Assembly: GCA_039602395.1 (NCBI GenBank)
Contig: JBCNJP010000024.1
Location: 3,113,731 to 3,177,730, forward strand
Reading direction: 5' to 3'
DNA from: Deinandra increscens subsp. villosa
Taxonomy: Eukaryota > Streptophyta > Magnoliopsida > Asterales > Asteraceae
DNA length: 64,000 nt
Shown here: positions 47,274 to 57,973 of the stretch, piece by piece
Layout: the number at the start of each line of letters is the position of its first letter
Numbering within the stretch: position 1 is the first letter of the stretch
Made by a program: the position numbers and the translations under genes
The notes under the pieces: generated by a model
Told to the model about the DNA's origin: nothing
What the model saw: only the letters and a program-made list of their open reading frames with translations
Database searches by the model: none

Positions 47274-49775
47274 TCGAGATAATGCAACTTAACCGTTGAT
47301 TTCTCAACTTTGTGTTCAAATGCTTGTTTTTGTAAACAAATGGAGATGTTAAACTTTTTAGAAAGATTTTGAAATCCCCTCCATGTCTTTCAAAGTTTTC
47401 ATGAAAAAGATCCCTGAATTTTTCTTATTTAGAATAGTCAAGATCTATTTATTCATATTTATTATTCTTGAGTCGTCGAAAGTAATTATTTTGAGTGTTT
47501 GTGTTTTTGCCAGTGAACACAATTAGATTTGTTTGATATTCCCATTATATCAAAATCTAGCCTCAAAAATTGATACATGAAACTTAATTTTTACGTATGC
47601 AAATTCCTAAATTCATATTCATGGTCAACTTTATTTTTTGTAGATCTCAAGAAAAATCTTGAAAGGTGTGAATATTCTATTCACATCACACTTTGTCTGT
47701 TTGTGTGTAGAAATCAATTTGCTTTTTCGCTTTTTGAGTTTACTTTATCTAGAGTCCCACAAACCAAGTGTACTTTTTACCAAAATCATCCTATTATCCG
47801 TTTCCTTTTTCTGTCACAAGCAACCTACTTGTCACATTCACATGTTTCAAGTCAACCATAGTACTCTCTCTCTCTCTCTCTCTTGAAAATTAGAAGAACC
47901 AAAATATACACAAAATATTGAGTGAGTTACAGGTTATATGAAGACGATGAACTCAGAAAAACGAACACGAGACTGCAGCTCGAGCACGTTCGTTACCCAT
48001 TTTCTGTTCAGTTCAAGAATGAAGACAAAGGTTCCTAAAGTGACAAGTCGGTGAAGGACGCAATGACGGTTCTGTACGGTAGCGACGAATCTGTTTTCAG
48101 ACGGAACAGTCCCGTCACAGATTCAACCGGAAACCACCACCGTTCAACGGAAAAACAATCTGTCAAAACAAACGGAAACCAGATCTGAGGTGAAAATCGA
48201 TGAGTTAAACCGAACAGTTCGGCTCAACCGGAAAAACGAAATCGTTCCGGTCAGACCCGAGGTCAACCGGAAATCGTGAAGTCATCAGTGAGTTTTCAAC
48301 CGGAGATTCCGTGTTCAACCGGAAATCAGACCTTCGACCGGAAATCACTAGAAGTTCAACCGGATCTGTCAAGTTCGAGCGGAAAAGTCAAGCTCAACCG
48401 GAGAATGGAACTTCAACCGGAATTTCATGTTCAACCGGAAACCGAAGTTCAACCGGAACAACGACTTACCTTCAACCGGAATTACGTTTTCAACCGGAAA
48501 ACTGAGTTGAACCGGAACTCAATTCGTTCAAGCGGAAGTCTGGCTTGAACCGGAGTTTGATGTTTGCTCACCTCAGATCGCCGGTACTTGTCTCTGTTCG
48601 CCATCAAGTCATCGGAGTTCACTTCTGGTCAGCCTCCTCTCGCCGGAAATAGCCACTGTTCCACCGGTGTTTGCCTCACTTCAAATTGGTCACCGGAACA
48701 AGCTAATCGGAGCCGCCGATTCCTGTGTTTCTCGTCAACAGAAAAGATGAGTGGCTGAACCTTTCTGGTACGCGTTTCTTGTTTACAGCTAGGGTTCTCT
48801 CCACTTTGATAAGGGAATGGGCTGCTAATCTAAAGAAACCGAATTGGGCCATGCTTGTTTATTGGGTCTGCTGGGCTGCGAAAATTATTTGTTTGGATCA
48901 GATTGGGCTGTGCAAATTTGACAGATTTGAGCAGAAACTTGAAGACAGATTGGGATGAAAATAGTACAGTTAGTTACCGTTATTATTCTTTTGTTGTCAA
49001 CACATTGTAGCAACCGAATTGAAGCCATGAGGATCCACATCAACCACTTCATATTTTTTTTTCTCCAAAATTATTCGTTCTCTCGAGAACCCAATGTTCA
49101 TCAAACATTTCAGGTACACCTACAACTATACTTCTATATCAAGATTACTTCGTTATGGCAGACGTGCTATGGGGTAAAACGGTTATTATGCGCAAGTTTG
49201 GGTCGATATGTTGAAGATGAAAGGGATTTATTATTGGTTGGATTATGAAGATTAACCGGTTGATATTGCAAGGCTGATTTTTGTTTATGATATGCTACAT
49301 GGATGTGTTTGTCTACAACAACATGCTTTTCATTGTTTGCTACGAGTTGCATTGCAAAAGCCTAGGGGGAGAAGATGTGATGATCTTATGAGACTTTTTG
49401 CAACGGGATTAGCAAAAGAAGTGGTTTATCTTCGTGCAAAGCATTGGTTTGGTATTCGGCCAAGTATTTCAAGATGGTTGAATTGTGGAGTTAATTCTCG
49501 AGTTTTTCATAGATCCTTTATCTTGTTTACTTTCAACAATATTGGTACCTTGAGTTATGAATTAGTCCTCAAGTAACTTGCCATTGTGTTGAAGTTTGTA
49601 AACACCCTATGCATTTACAGCCTATGGTTTGGGGCTAGAAGAATGTTTATTGTAGGGGGAGCTTCACAAAGGAGAATTGAAGAACAAAAGATTTGAAATT
49701 ACATGAAGATTTTCTTGAAGTCAAGATGCTAGAATACAAAGAACCAATGTCACAAGTGTTGAGTATACCATCTAC
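47274..49775 (+). other. Interior of the non-autonomous element
   Basis: It contains a CT microsatellite (47863-47882), a TTCAACCGGAA minisatellite (48105-48556) and GC-richer sequence to 48960, then AT-rich DNA. Frames at 48276-48548 and 49292-49576 are short and unrecognised. The latter contains LLRVALQKPRGRRCDDLMRL, possibly an old captured piece. Confidence 0.6.
48105..48556 (+). repeat. TTCAACCGGAA minisatellite
   Basis: The word TTCAACCGGAA or a one-base variant recurs about twenty times at irregular spacing of 15-30 bp. The same word occurs in the LTR of the host copia (42470-42640). Confidence 0.85.
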
Positions 49776-49790
49776 CAAATAGAGGGAGAT

Positions 49791-50410
49791 TGTTGGGAAA
49801 CGAGATACCGAGCCAACAAAATTTGGATAGATGTGTTTAATACTTAACGGCCACTTAACGTCTACCGTCCCGACAACACGGTGAAGAACATGACAACTCA
49901 AGACACAAGACTCAACTAAAGAAGATGGCTCTAGTGAATATTATTTATTGTTTAAATATTGTCACTAGTTGGTAGTTTTACTATTATGCCCTTAGTGAGT
50001 TTGTAGTATATATAGTAAGTCTTTCTCATGTGAAAGACTTGATGATGATGTTAGTGAGAGAGTTAGTCATGGTTCCTTGAAGCTTGTCAAGGGTTCTTGA
50101 ACTTACCTAGTAAGCTCAAGAAACCCGGGAATGCGTGGGGTAGGTAATGTAATCATTCGGTTATTGTTAATCATTTGGTTATCTTTTGTTATCTATCTTT
50201 CATGTTGTTTATCGTTGATCTATCTTGCTATTCATATCCATGTTTCTACTAGCTTTGTTCTTCATCATCATCACATCTCAAACACCATAAACTCTATATC
50301 TCGGTGTTATTTGTTTTCTCAAAAACGAGTCACACAAAGACTCGATCCGCTTCCGCAACCAAGGTAAAGGTAGCATTATTTATATATTTGCCCACCACCT
50401 CGGTTTTTCA
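49791..50410 (+). repeat. 3' LTR of the non-autonomous element
   Basis: A 620-bp copy of 46635-47254, preceded by the purine tract and followed by ATACA. Confidence 0.92.
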
Positions 50411-50415
50411 ATACA

Positions 50416-50665
50416 AACTTAAAACAAATTCCGGGTTTACCGAAGTTTCGTTTTGTTTCCCAGGGTACAATCGCATAAACCGTTTTGTACGGCCAAGATA
50501 ACTCCAAGCTTGAAGTTACCTTTGAGTTCTTGAAGTTCTCAATGAACGAGATGAAGATTTGAAGAAGAGAAAGAGATCAGAGAAGAGAGAAAGAATTCTC
50601 TGTGTTTAGCCTCAACTAATGAGGCTGTATTTATAGTGGTGGGAGTGACTTGTTGAGCACACAAA
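50416..50665 (-). repeat. LTR fragment at the right edge of the palindromic copia
   Basis: It matches 42068-42330 of the left LTR in the same orientation (for example TTTTGTTTCCCAGGGTACAA). It breaks off after GTTGAGCAC and is followed by the 88-bp repeat. Confidence 0.82.
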
Positions 50666-50680
50666 AATACAAGGAAATAA

Positions 50681-50768
50681 TAACCATTTGGGTCATATCT
50701 TAATGAATTTATCTTTTATCTTATGTAGTTAAGATAGACAAATTTGACATCAAGAAAATGGTGATATT
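50681..50768 (+). repeat. 88-bp direct repeat, right copy
   Basis: See the left copy at 41576-41663; one mismatch. Confidence 0.93.
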
Positions 50769-52020
50769 GAGTTTGAAGGTCATATTTGATTATTTTTTAC
50801 AGCTTTAGTTTTAATCCACTAGGAATATATTCGATCAAATTATATGGTTTTACTTTGTCTTGAGAAAATGTTTTAGCCTGGTTTACAAGACATATGAGAG
50901 CACCTTAAGCAAATAAATAAGAAAACTACCTCAGCTAAAGGGCTAAAGGAGTGACAGGTTTGGATATGATTAATTACATTTTATCTTTTTTTTTTTTTTT
51001 TTTGCAACCTGTCAATTTTGAAACTGCTTACACCTCTTATGTTGTATATTTATTTTGTGTTAAGGATTGTAAACATTGTAAAATATTAAGCTTTCATGTT
51101 CATTTCCTTAAACTCAATTTGGTTAAACTTGAAAATTATTGAGGTGGATGGTTGTATACTCCGAAATGGGGTGTGGGAATTTTGCTAAATTATTAGTAAT
51201 CTATTTTTTTAATAGTGCTTTTCTTTGCATAGATCTTATAGGATAAGGCTTTACATGCACTCTCCCACCTGAGTTCACCGATCTTCAACGGTTCAACCTT
51301 CAAATTCAATACACTCCTAAAGTTGCTTTTGTTTTTATAATTACATGACTTCAATTGTTTTGTTGTTGGTAACATTCTGTGTGCTCCTTTTTATAGATGC
51401 TTAATTAACTCACAACTTTCACAGTGGTAGCATCACTACAAAGGAGGTTCTATATGGCAACTATTAATCACTTAGAGAAAATTACAGAAAATGAAAAGGT
51501 ATGTTATTCAGCAACTTATGATTTTAATTTAGAACTTAATCGGTACATATTTGAAGAGTACCCATCAATAAAAATCCTTAGAGCAGGAAAAAAAGTACTT
51601 ACAATTTCATGCAAGATTTACTACTAAATTGACTGTTGCTATTTTACTTGTTGATTTTCTAACTTCATGATATGTACAACGGTTTATGATGAGAATCAAC
51701 CCCAAGTAAAAATACTTGAATGTAAATGTAAAAGTGGGATTTTCTATAATTATAGAACTACTAATGTTAAGTCCTTTGTTTTTTTTCTTTTCAGTTGGAA
51801 TGGGGGTATGTTTACAACTATAGCTTCAAGAACTCTAAAATCAGCATCAAAGCTACATCAAGATATGGGGAAATTTGTTCCTTATTTCTAAATTTTGGAG
51901 TAGAGTTTAGTAAGATGTGCATTTTTTCTATTTGTTACATCTGTTATATTTTATGATTGTGCTTATGTAATTTGTTATCGTTTGTATTTAAAAAAGGATG
52001 AAGACTCATATGATCAAAAG
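50769..52020 (+). other. CACTA interior with exon-like segments, unrecognised
   Basis: 51425-51498 lies between TTTCACAG and GTATGT and reads VASLQRRFYMATINHLEKIT. 51795 onward follows TTTTCAG and reads LEWGYVYNYSFKNSKISIKA in one phase. Both look like captured exons, but I cannot name them. A T run lies at 50988-51003. Confidence 0.3.
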
Positions 52021-52130
52021 ATTGGAAATAGTTTAATTTGGGACCTTCAACTATCTACGCGGTAGCAGCTGCAGGTGCAAACTGTATTGTTGTTGGCAGT
52101 TCAGTATTTGGAGCCCCTCAAGCAGATTAC
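52021..52130 (+). pseudogene. Ribulose-5-phosphate 3-epimerase exon fragment (cytosolic type)
   Basis: The frame reads GPSTIYAVAAAGANCIVVG, then SSVFGAP. In plant cytosolic RPE the corresponding C-terminal block is GPSTI.AAA.AGANCIV.GSSVFGAP, which includes the phosphate-binding glycine region of the TIM barrel. Just upstream LEI (52023) fits the preceding LDIEVDGG with bases missing. After FGAP the match stops, so the last residues of the enzyme are replaced. The enzyme interconverts ribulose-5-phosphate and xylulose-5-phosphate in the pentose phosphate pathway. This one exon-sized piece within the CACTA cannot encode it. The LTR-like repeat begins 84 bp downstream. Confidence 0.75.
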
Positions 52131-52213
52131 ACTGATAACCAAAAGAGGGTTCACCGTTATGCTTGTAAGAATTTGAACTCAGTTGCAAACCTGATATGTT
52201 TGTGCTCTCTAAG

Positions 52214-54655
52214 TGTCACACCCCCAATTTTCACTAACGGAGTTTTACCGTGTTGGGTGTGATCCAGACCAGGACCCGAGTCATTAGTTACATCAAACAT
52301 AAGTTAGGGTTCAAAATGTAAATATATTTTCAAAGTGGAAAATACCAAAACGAGAGTTTTAAAATCCAGCGGAAGCATATAAAAGTAATGTCGCGCAAAA
52401 CAAACGCCCATTAAGTAAACAACCAGTTTAAATCTATGTTTGAAAAGATTAAAGACAAGTTCCCAAAATAAAAGGTTTTAGCCAACGTACGTGCCCAAAA
52501 GTCAGATACTCCCAGCGTCCTGCAAAGCGTGCACAAGAAGCATGTGTCAACTAATGTTGGTGAGTTCACATAAGCACATAAGTATATCTAGTATAAGTAT
52601 GCAGTACGAATACAACAGTCTTTATTCATATGTAAGTATGTATATTACAAGTACAATCCATATCGTAGGTAGCGAGCCTAAGTTCATGTCCTCAGTCCGA
52701 CCGCCAGTCGGGTGGTGCATCTCGTGCCCGCTGGGTGGGGTTTGTCAGACCCCAGTAGTACTACCCAATATCCCCTCGCTATTTGCTATTAACAGTTCGA
52801 TACAGTAAGGACTTGAAAGATAAATCATTTTACGTGAACATGTGATATATACTGGATTTCTACTTTAATCATACATCAAAGTTGTCGTGTTATCACCCTA
52901 ACCCAGGTGTAACGTGTTTGTGTGTGTTATCGTCCGAACCCGGACGTAACGTAAGAGGTTGTGTACCTCACCTTAGGGTGCGCTGCTACAATTTAGTAAG
53001 ACTTCAAGTCTTGCGTAGTTACCAAGCACCTATCGATTTTTCATACGTAAGTGTGTGTCCGCACATGAGTAACATAGCCTAGACGACGGTACCACATCAA
53101 GTAATTCCAAATATGACGTAGGTGACAATTTCAATACGTGATAAAAATCGTTTGTTCGAATGCAGCATAAATGACATTTAATCAAGGACACACAGATTTA
53201 CGAAAATCAATGTGCGTATGTTATTCTAGAAAATAAATGTAGAGATGATCGGGTAACCATATATATTCATCAATATAAATATCGGGGTGTAGTCAAAAGT
53301 GTGAAAAATAAAACGTCAATATATATATTTATATGCCGTGTCAAAAAAATTAAGAGTTTTAAAGAGAAAAAAATCGTTAATATGTATGCATGTGTATATG
53401 TACATGACAATAAATCAAATATATATGTTTTTCTATGTTTAAAACATATTTTTATTAATAATAACGAAACTATAAATTTTTGATCCATTTAAATCACAAT
53501 TATTTCATGATATGAACATTCAACGAGTACCCTAATGGGGTCTACGAGGCATTTACGGTCAAGATTACATAGGGAATATATGGTGGTTAAATGTTTGAGT
53601 TTGTTAAAAGGAAATAAAATAGTTTAAAATGGGGTTGCAAGGGTTCGAACCCGAGACCTCGGCCTCGCAAGACAGCGCCCCAGCCACTGCGCTGGAGGCT
53701 GATGTTGTTTACTGGTTGCTTTCCAAGATCTTTTATTCATACAGCAAAAAGCAGACTGGATTGATTCATGAAATAAAACAGGAAAAAGAAGAGGGGTTGC
53801 GCGACCTCTCGGAGAGGACGAAGGGGACTGACCAACTGCTCTACCCGACGCTGGTTCTGATTATCGATAAGTTTAATATAAAACTAGTTGGGGAACATTG
53901 TCATCTTCTTCATTTTAAACTCAGGTGACCGGACTGTTTTTCCGGTAACCGGAAAAACGCGAATGGTGAAACGGATGCAAATAAAGCAATCGTTTTACAT
54001 GGGTTAAGCCATACCTTAAGTCGAAGATGGAAACCGGTGCGTTTATGATGTTGAAAACGAACCCGGAACATGAAACACGAACTCGATCTCGATCTCGGCT
54101 TGTGTCCCGATTTCTTCTGCTACTCCCACAACGGTTGACGATCACCACAGGGTAATCAAATGATGTCAGAATGGAGGTGGAGGTGGAGTTGGCCGGAGTT
54201 TTCTTCCGGTTGATTGTGGTTTTTTTTTTCGTCGCCGACAGAGAGAGAGCGAGAGAGAGCGATGGGTATGGTTGATGGCAATTAGTTTCACTTGTTTAAA
54301 CCTACAAAAGATCAAGAAGTCGAAACTGATGATTGGAATTGATTACGGGTTGATGAGCGTCGGTTACCGGCAAAGGGGAAATGAGGCGTCACTGTCGCCT
54401 GTTATAACCTTGCGAGACCTAATTGACTTTGCCACCTTGGCAGGAATGGTCCTTCCACATAATACACAATAAGGAAAAAGGTTTGGATAGTTACAAGTTA
54501 GGTCCTTGCAGGTTTATTTAATTAAAAGAAGTTTAGAAAATGGCAAGATAAGCCCCTTGAGTTTAATGGAGGGTAAGTAACCCCAATGGGGTTAACGGGA
54601 ATAACTTTAACCGTACGGATACGTGAGTTTGACCAAATAAAATCGACGTATTACA
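52214..54655 (+). repeat. LTR-like repeat, copy 2 (possible solo LTR)
   Basis: It starts TGTCACACCCCCAATTTTCA and may end GACGTATTACA, ends of the TGTCACACC...TTACA type known from plant gypsy LTRs. It shares blocks with the copy at 29949. Flanking 5-bp sequences do not match, so the ends or the solo-LTR reading are uncertain. It contains a tRNA-like segment at 53629-53700. The remaining frames are unsupported. Confidence 0.45.
53629..53700 (-). repeat. tRNA-like segment, SINE head or tRNA relic
   Basis: The minus strand has AGTGGCTGGGGCGC (A-box-like) and, 35 bp on, TCGGGTTCGAACCC (perfect B box) with a tRNA-like arm between. No closed acceptor stem or 3' partner is visible, so it is not a working tRNA gene. 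Confidence 0.45.
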
Positions 54656-55265
54656 TATTTAGAATACAAATCCTAATTGGTGCACATGAAATCATAAATA
54701 CCCATTGATAATTATATAAATGATTCACATAAAACCATAGTTATAACCCCATAACTATATGTTTTTTTAAAGTCCTATAAAATTATAAACCCTGAACTCA
54801 TTTGATTATAAATGAATGATTATGCTTGTAGTTTTTTCTCAATGGTTTATACTTTTCAAAATTACACTCCCTTTGTGCCAAGTAAATGGAACAATTTTCT
54901 ATTTAGGCCCACAGTGCTATGATTCACATCATACATCCATTTTACCAACATTCAAGTAAAATTCTTTATATATGTACGCTTTTTAGTAAATATTGATTTT
55001 CAGGAAGATGGGCGATAAGTGAATCTAGGTATGATATACCCTTGTTTGTTGGGAGCTAAAATGTTAGGAGTCACAACATTTTCATGGTTTATAAATGGAA
55101 AACGTTACCTTTCGCACTGAAGATTGCCTAGTATATGCATTTGTTATAGCAGGCATTGTTCTGTCTATAGTAGCTTATGATTATTAAGTGCTTAGTTTCT
55201 TCAATTACATTATGATAGCTATTAGTTCTTGATGGGTTAATTCTTGAGCTCAAAAACTTGTGCAG
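54656..55265. other. CACTA interior, no supported gene
   Basis: AT-rich sequence with short frames only. Confidence 0.5.
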
Positions 55266-55351
55266 GAAATTGGAATTCTTATTGGGCTCTTTTGCATGTT
55301 TCATGCTTGTATCAACTTGATTTTACCTTCGTTGGCCCGATTGAGAACTTT
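55266..55351 (+). pseudogene. Exon of an MFS transporter (molybdate-anion transporter-like)
   Basis: An 86-bp exon-like segment lies between TTGTGCAG and GTAAGC. It reads EIGILIGLFCMFHACINLIL, then PSLARLRT: a hydrophobic helix followed by P..ARLRT. I recall this combination from the C-terminal part of plant MFS_5/DUF791 proteins (molybdate-anion transporter-like), where YVPNELRGG follows. The next exon is not found nearby. It is another exon-sized host fragment in the CACTA interior. Confidence 0.5.
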
Positions 55352-55826
55352 GTAAGCTGTTTTTATATATCCTACAAATGTTTTTACTATTTATCTATAA
55401 ATTACGCAGAGCTACTTGTTTTATATACATGTATGTGTCAAATGACTTGCGTAGAGGAATGATTTGTCTTTCTCTAGCTCCTACTAACGCAGGAATTCTT
55501 TTGTGTCTGATACTGGTATGCAACTCCTTTACTTGACTTTGACATGTAGTTCAAGAAATTTTTGGACCTTGTAAAATAAGGGTGCCAAATGAGTCGTGTT
55601 TGTGGATTAGTAGGTTAGAGGGTTGAACCTAAATATTATGCCAGACACATGAACCCGAACATGAGAGGAGTATTCATGGGTTTTCAGAACCATGACCCAT
55701 CTAACCTGAATATCTTTTTTTAATGAATAGAAACATAAAACTTTAATCTTAACCCATTGTATTGTATTTCTCTCAGGTGTTATCCCTTATACCGATCTTC
55801 ACACTTAAACACAGGTTAGTAATATC

Positions 55827-55865
<39 letters not shown>

Positions 55866-56180
55866 TAATTTTGTGTAATCATGATGCTTTGTATTAGTTT
55901 GTTTGATTCATTGTTATATGAACTAACAAGTATTTTATGTATGATGTATTATGTTATGGTCTTTAATACCTGCAGGTTTGAAAATATGGGAACGTGCTTA
56001 GGAATCATGATTTTTTTTCCCGATATGAAAGGTCGCTACAATACTAAGATTTCTTCTATTGTACCAAAACTTATGTAGCTAGCTTTTAGTTAGAAGTTTA
56101 TGTACTTAGTATTTAAGTTCAAAACTTATGTATGGGATTTTGTTTTATTATTGTTATTTTAATCATCATTTTTTTTGTAT
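55352..56180. other. CACTA interior before the right subterminal region
   Basis: It contains a TA repeat (55828-55866) and a frame at 55881-56078 whose last part (FENMGTCLGIMIFFPDMKGR) follows CTGCAG and could be an exon. No family is recognised. Confidence 0.4.
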
Positions 56181-56189
56181 GACGGAATG

Positions 56190-57542
56190 ATAGAAAATAA
56201 TGTGTGACCAAATATTATACAATGGCCACACATAAAAATAGTATGTGTGACATGTGTCATGAGAAAAAATGTGTGACGAAAGGTTAGACAATAGCTACAC
56301 ATAAATAAAATTGTGTGACGAAAGGTTAGGCAATAGTCACACTTAAATACAATATATGTGTGACGAAAGGTTAGGAAATAGCCACACTTAAAAATAATTC
56401 ATGTGATAATAATACGTTTCTCGTCACATTTGTTTTTTATGTCACTAAAAGGTATATAATGGTCACTTTATATTAACAATTGTGTGTTTATTAACTACAT
56501 ATAGTCACAATTTATTTAATTATTTGTGTCTAAAAACATAAACAATCACACAGAAAATAAAAGTGTGAATACAAGTGTTTTAAGGTCATGTATATATGTA
56601 ACATATGTGACTAAAGGGCAAATGTAATAACCAAAAGTAAAAAATAATGTGACTGAAGGTTAGCAAAAAATGACACTTACAAATACTTAATGTGATTATA
56701 AAACATTTCTAATCATATTTTAATTTCTCTTATGTGACTAAAAAGTATATAATGGTTACTTTATATTAACAACTAGGTGTTTAATTGTGACAATTTTTCA
56801 ACCAATAGTCACTTTAAGAAATTATTGTATGACTAAAAGCTATGAAATAGTCACACTTCAAACTATTTCTACATCAACTTTCATGATATGGTCACTCATA
56901 ACAAAATTGTGCGTCTCTAAAACCTAAACAATAGTCACACCTAAATATTTGTCATGTGACCAATTGATAGCAAAACGTCACAGTGAACACAAAAACATGT
57001 GACCATTTGGGAACATTATGTCACCAAAGATATGTAATGGTTACTTTATATTACCAACTAGGTGTTTAGTTGTGAACATATACCAACCATTAGTCACTTT
57101 AAGGCATTTTTGTGTGACTTAAAACTATGAAATAGTAACACTTCAAACTATTTCTACATCAACGTTTATGAAATAGTCACATATAACAAAATTGTGTGTC
57201 TCTAAAACCTAAACAATAGTCACACTAAATTATTAGTTATGTGACCAATTATTAGCAAAACGTCACAGTGAACACGAACATCATTTCACCATTTACTAAA
57301 AAGGGTTTATGATGACATTATTCGATAAAAATCATTTATCCAGCAAGAAAAATCGCTAGTCTATAGTCACACCTTTTATCTACGGTTACATTTTTTCGTA
57401 TCATATGGTCACTGAAACTCAATGTGTATGTGACCAAATATGGCGCGACTTTTGGTCACGGATGGGACGAAAAAAAAAAGTGTGACTAATCACTTATGGT
57501 CACACTTTTCTGGTGTGACCGAAGATCATATTTGTACTAGTG
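56190..57542. repeat. CACTA right subterminal repeats and terminus
   Basis: More than twenty copies in both orientations of words such as TGTGTGACGAAAGGTTAG, AATAGTCACACTTAAA and GGTCACTTTATATTAACAA. Two larger blocks (56745-56960 and 57000-57270) are near duplicates. It ends GGTCACACTTTTCTGGTGTG... and TTTGTACTAGTG. Confidence 0.8.
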
Positions 57543-57925
57543 CCTTCAAGCGTCAGTCGATTTGAAGAAGTCTTTTCTGTCAAAATATCAGTAGTTGCTT
57601 TGTATGTTATTTGTAATTTTATTTCAACCTAAAAAACCCTGTTTAATGGAATTTATCATTATTTATTGTTGTATAAAATAACGCAATAACACAAAAAATG
57701 TTTTTATAACTTAGGCACATAAATAACGCAAAAAAAAGCGCAAGGAAAGTATTATGTCATTTTAAAAATCCGGAACAAAATAGCGCGCTTTAAAAAATCA
57801 CGCAAGGCTTACCATTTAACACATGTAAAAATGACGAAGAAGCCCCTCCGTGTAGAAACTCGGAACAACACGTGTCCGGCTCTCCTCTCTTCGCACACTT
57901 CGCAGGTAAAATCCCCTTTGTACAA

Positions 57926-57933
<8 letters not shown>
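57543..57933. other. Chain segment right of the CACTA
   Basis: Continuation of 20223-21153 across the CACTA. It starts with the second CCT and contains AACGCAA words. It ends with CTTCGCACACTTCGCAGGTA, like the D1 right end, then CCCCTTTGTACAAGATAT and (TA)n. No gene. Confidence 0.5.

Positions 57934-57970
<37 letters not shown>
57934..57970. repeat. (TA)n tract
   Basis: About 37 bp of TA repeat between the D-like end and cassette A3. Confidence 0.95.

Positions 57971-57973
<3 letters not shown>

Larger units (their letters stand above)
46635..50410 (+). mobile_element. Young non-autonomous LTR retrotransposon (LARD/TRIM-like), 3.8 kb
   Basis: Two 620-bp LTRs (46635-47254 and 49791-50410) differ at about five positions by eye. 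ATACA flanks both ends (46630-46634 and 50411-50415). A primer site TGGCATCAGAGCCATGG (47257) and a purine tract AATAGAGGGAGAT next to the right LTR give plus orientation. The 2.5-kb interior encodes no recognisable retroelement protein, so mobility must have depended on proteins from a related copia. It landed exactly at the end of the deleted LTR of the palindromic copia. Confidence 0.92.
41664..50665. mobile_element. Head-to-head palindromic Ty1/copia derivative
   Basis: Order from left: full LTR (41664-43149, minus orientation), 3' internal part with RNase H and RT (minus), a junction near 45067-45101, the 3' internal part again in plus orientation, an internally deleted LTR (46166-46634, plus), then a 250-bp LTR piece (50416-50665, minus). 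A younger LTR element (46635-50410) interrupts it. The arms 43150-44212 and 45102-46165 are inverted repeats of about 1.06 kb with a spacer of about 0.9 kb. Gag, protease and integrase are absent. Both sides are flanked by the same 88-bp sequence instead of a 5-bp duplication. Arms differ by a few per cent. Confidence 0.85.
21154..57542. mobile_element. Giant CACTA (EnSpm-like) transposon with nested insertions
   Basis: The left end at 21154 reads CACTAGTACATATATGACAT. The right end, read inward from 57542, gives CACTAGTACAAATATGATCT. The first 29 bases match at 25 positions, both ending in CGGTCACAC. CCT flanks both sides (21151-21153 and 57543-57545), fitting the 3-bp target duplication of CACTA elements. 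Subterminal regions on both sides repeat GTCACAC/GTGTGAC, the expected class of transposase-binding sites. The 36.4-kb span includes a copia, a palindromic copia with a further insert, two LTR-like repeats and a minisatellite, leaving roughly 14 kb, part of it hidden by a gap. No TnpA/TnpD-like gene is recognised. Pairing of the ends is inference. Confidence 0.72.

Noticed and set aside
53629..53700. Functional tRNA gene
   Set aside because: B box present, but no complete cloverleaf or terminator could be formed by eye; treated as a SINE/tRNA relic.
57885..57933. A complete second D cassette
   Set aside because: Only the right-end sequence is present; no matching left end was found at 20223.
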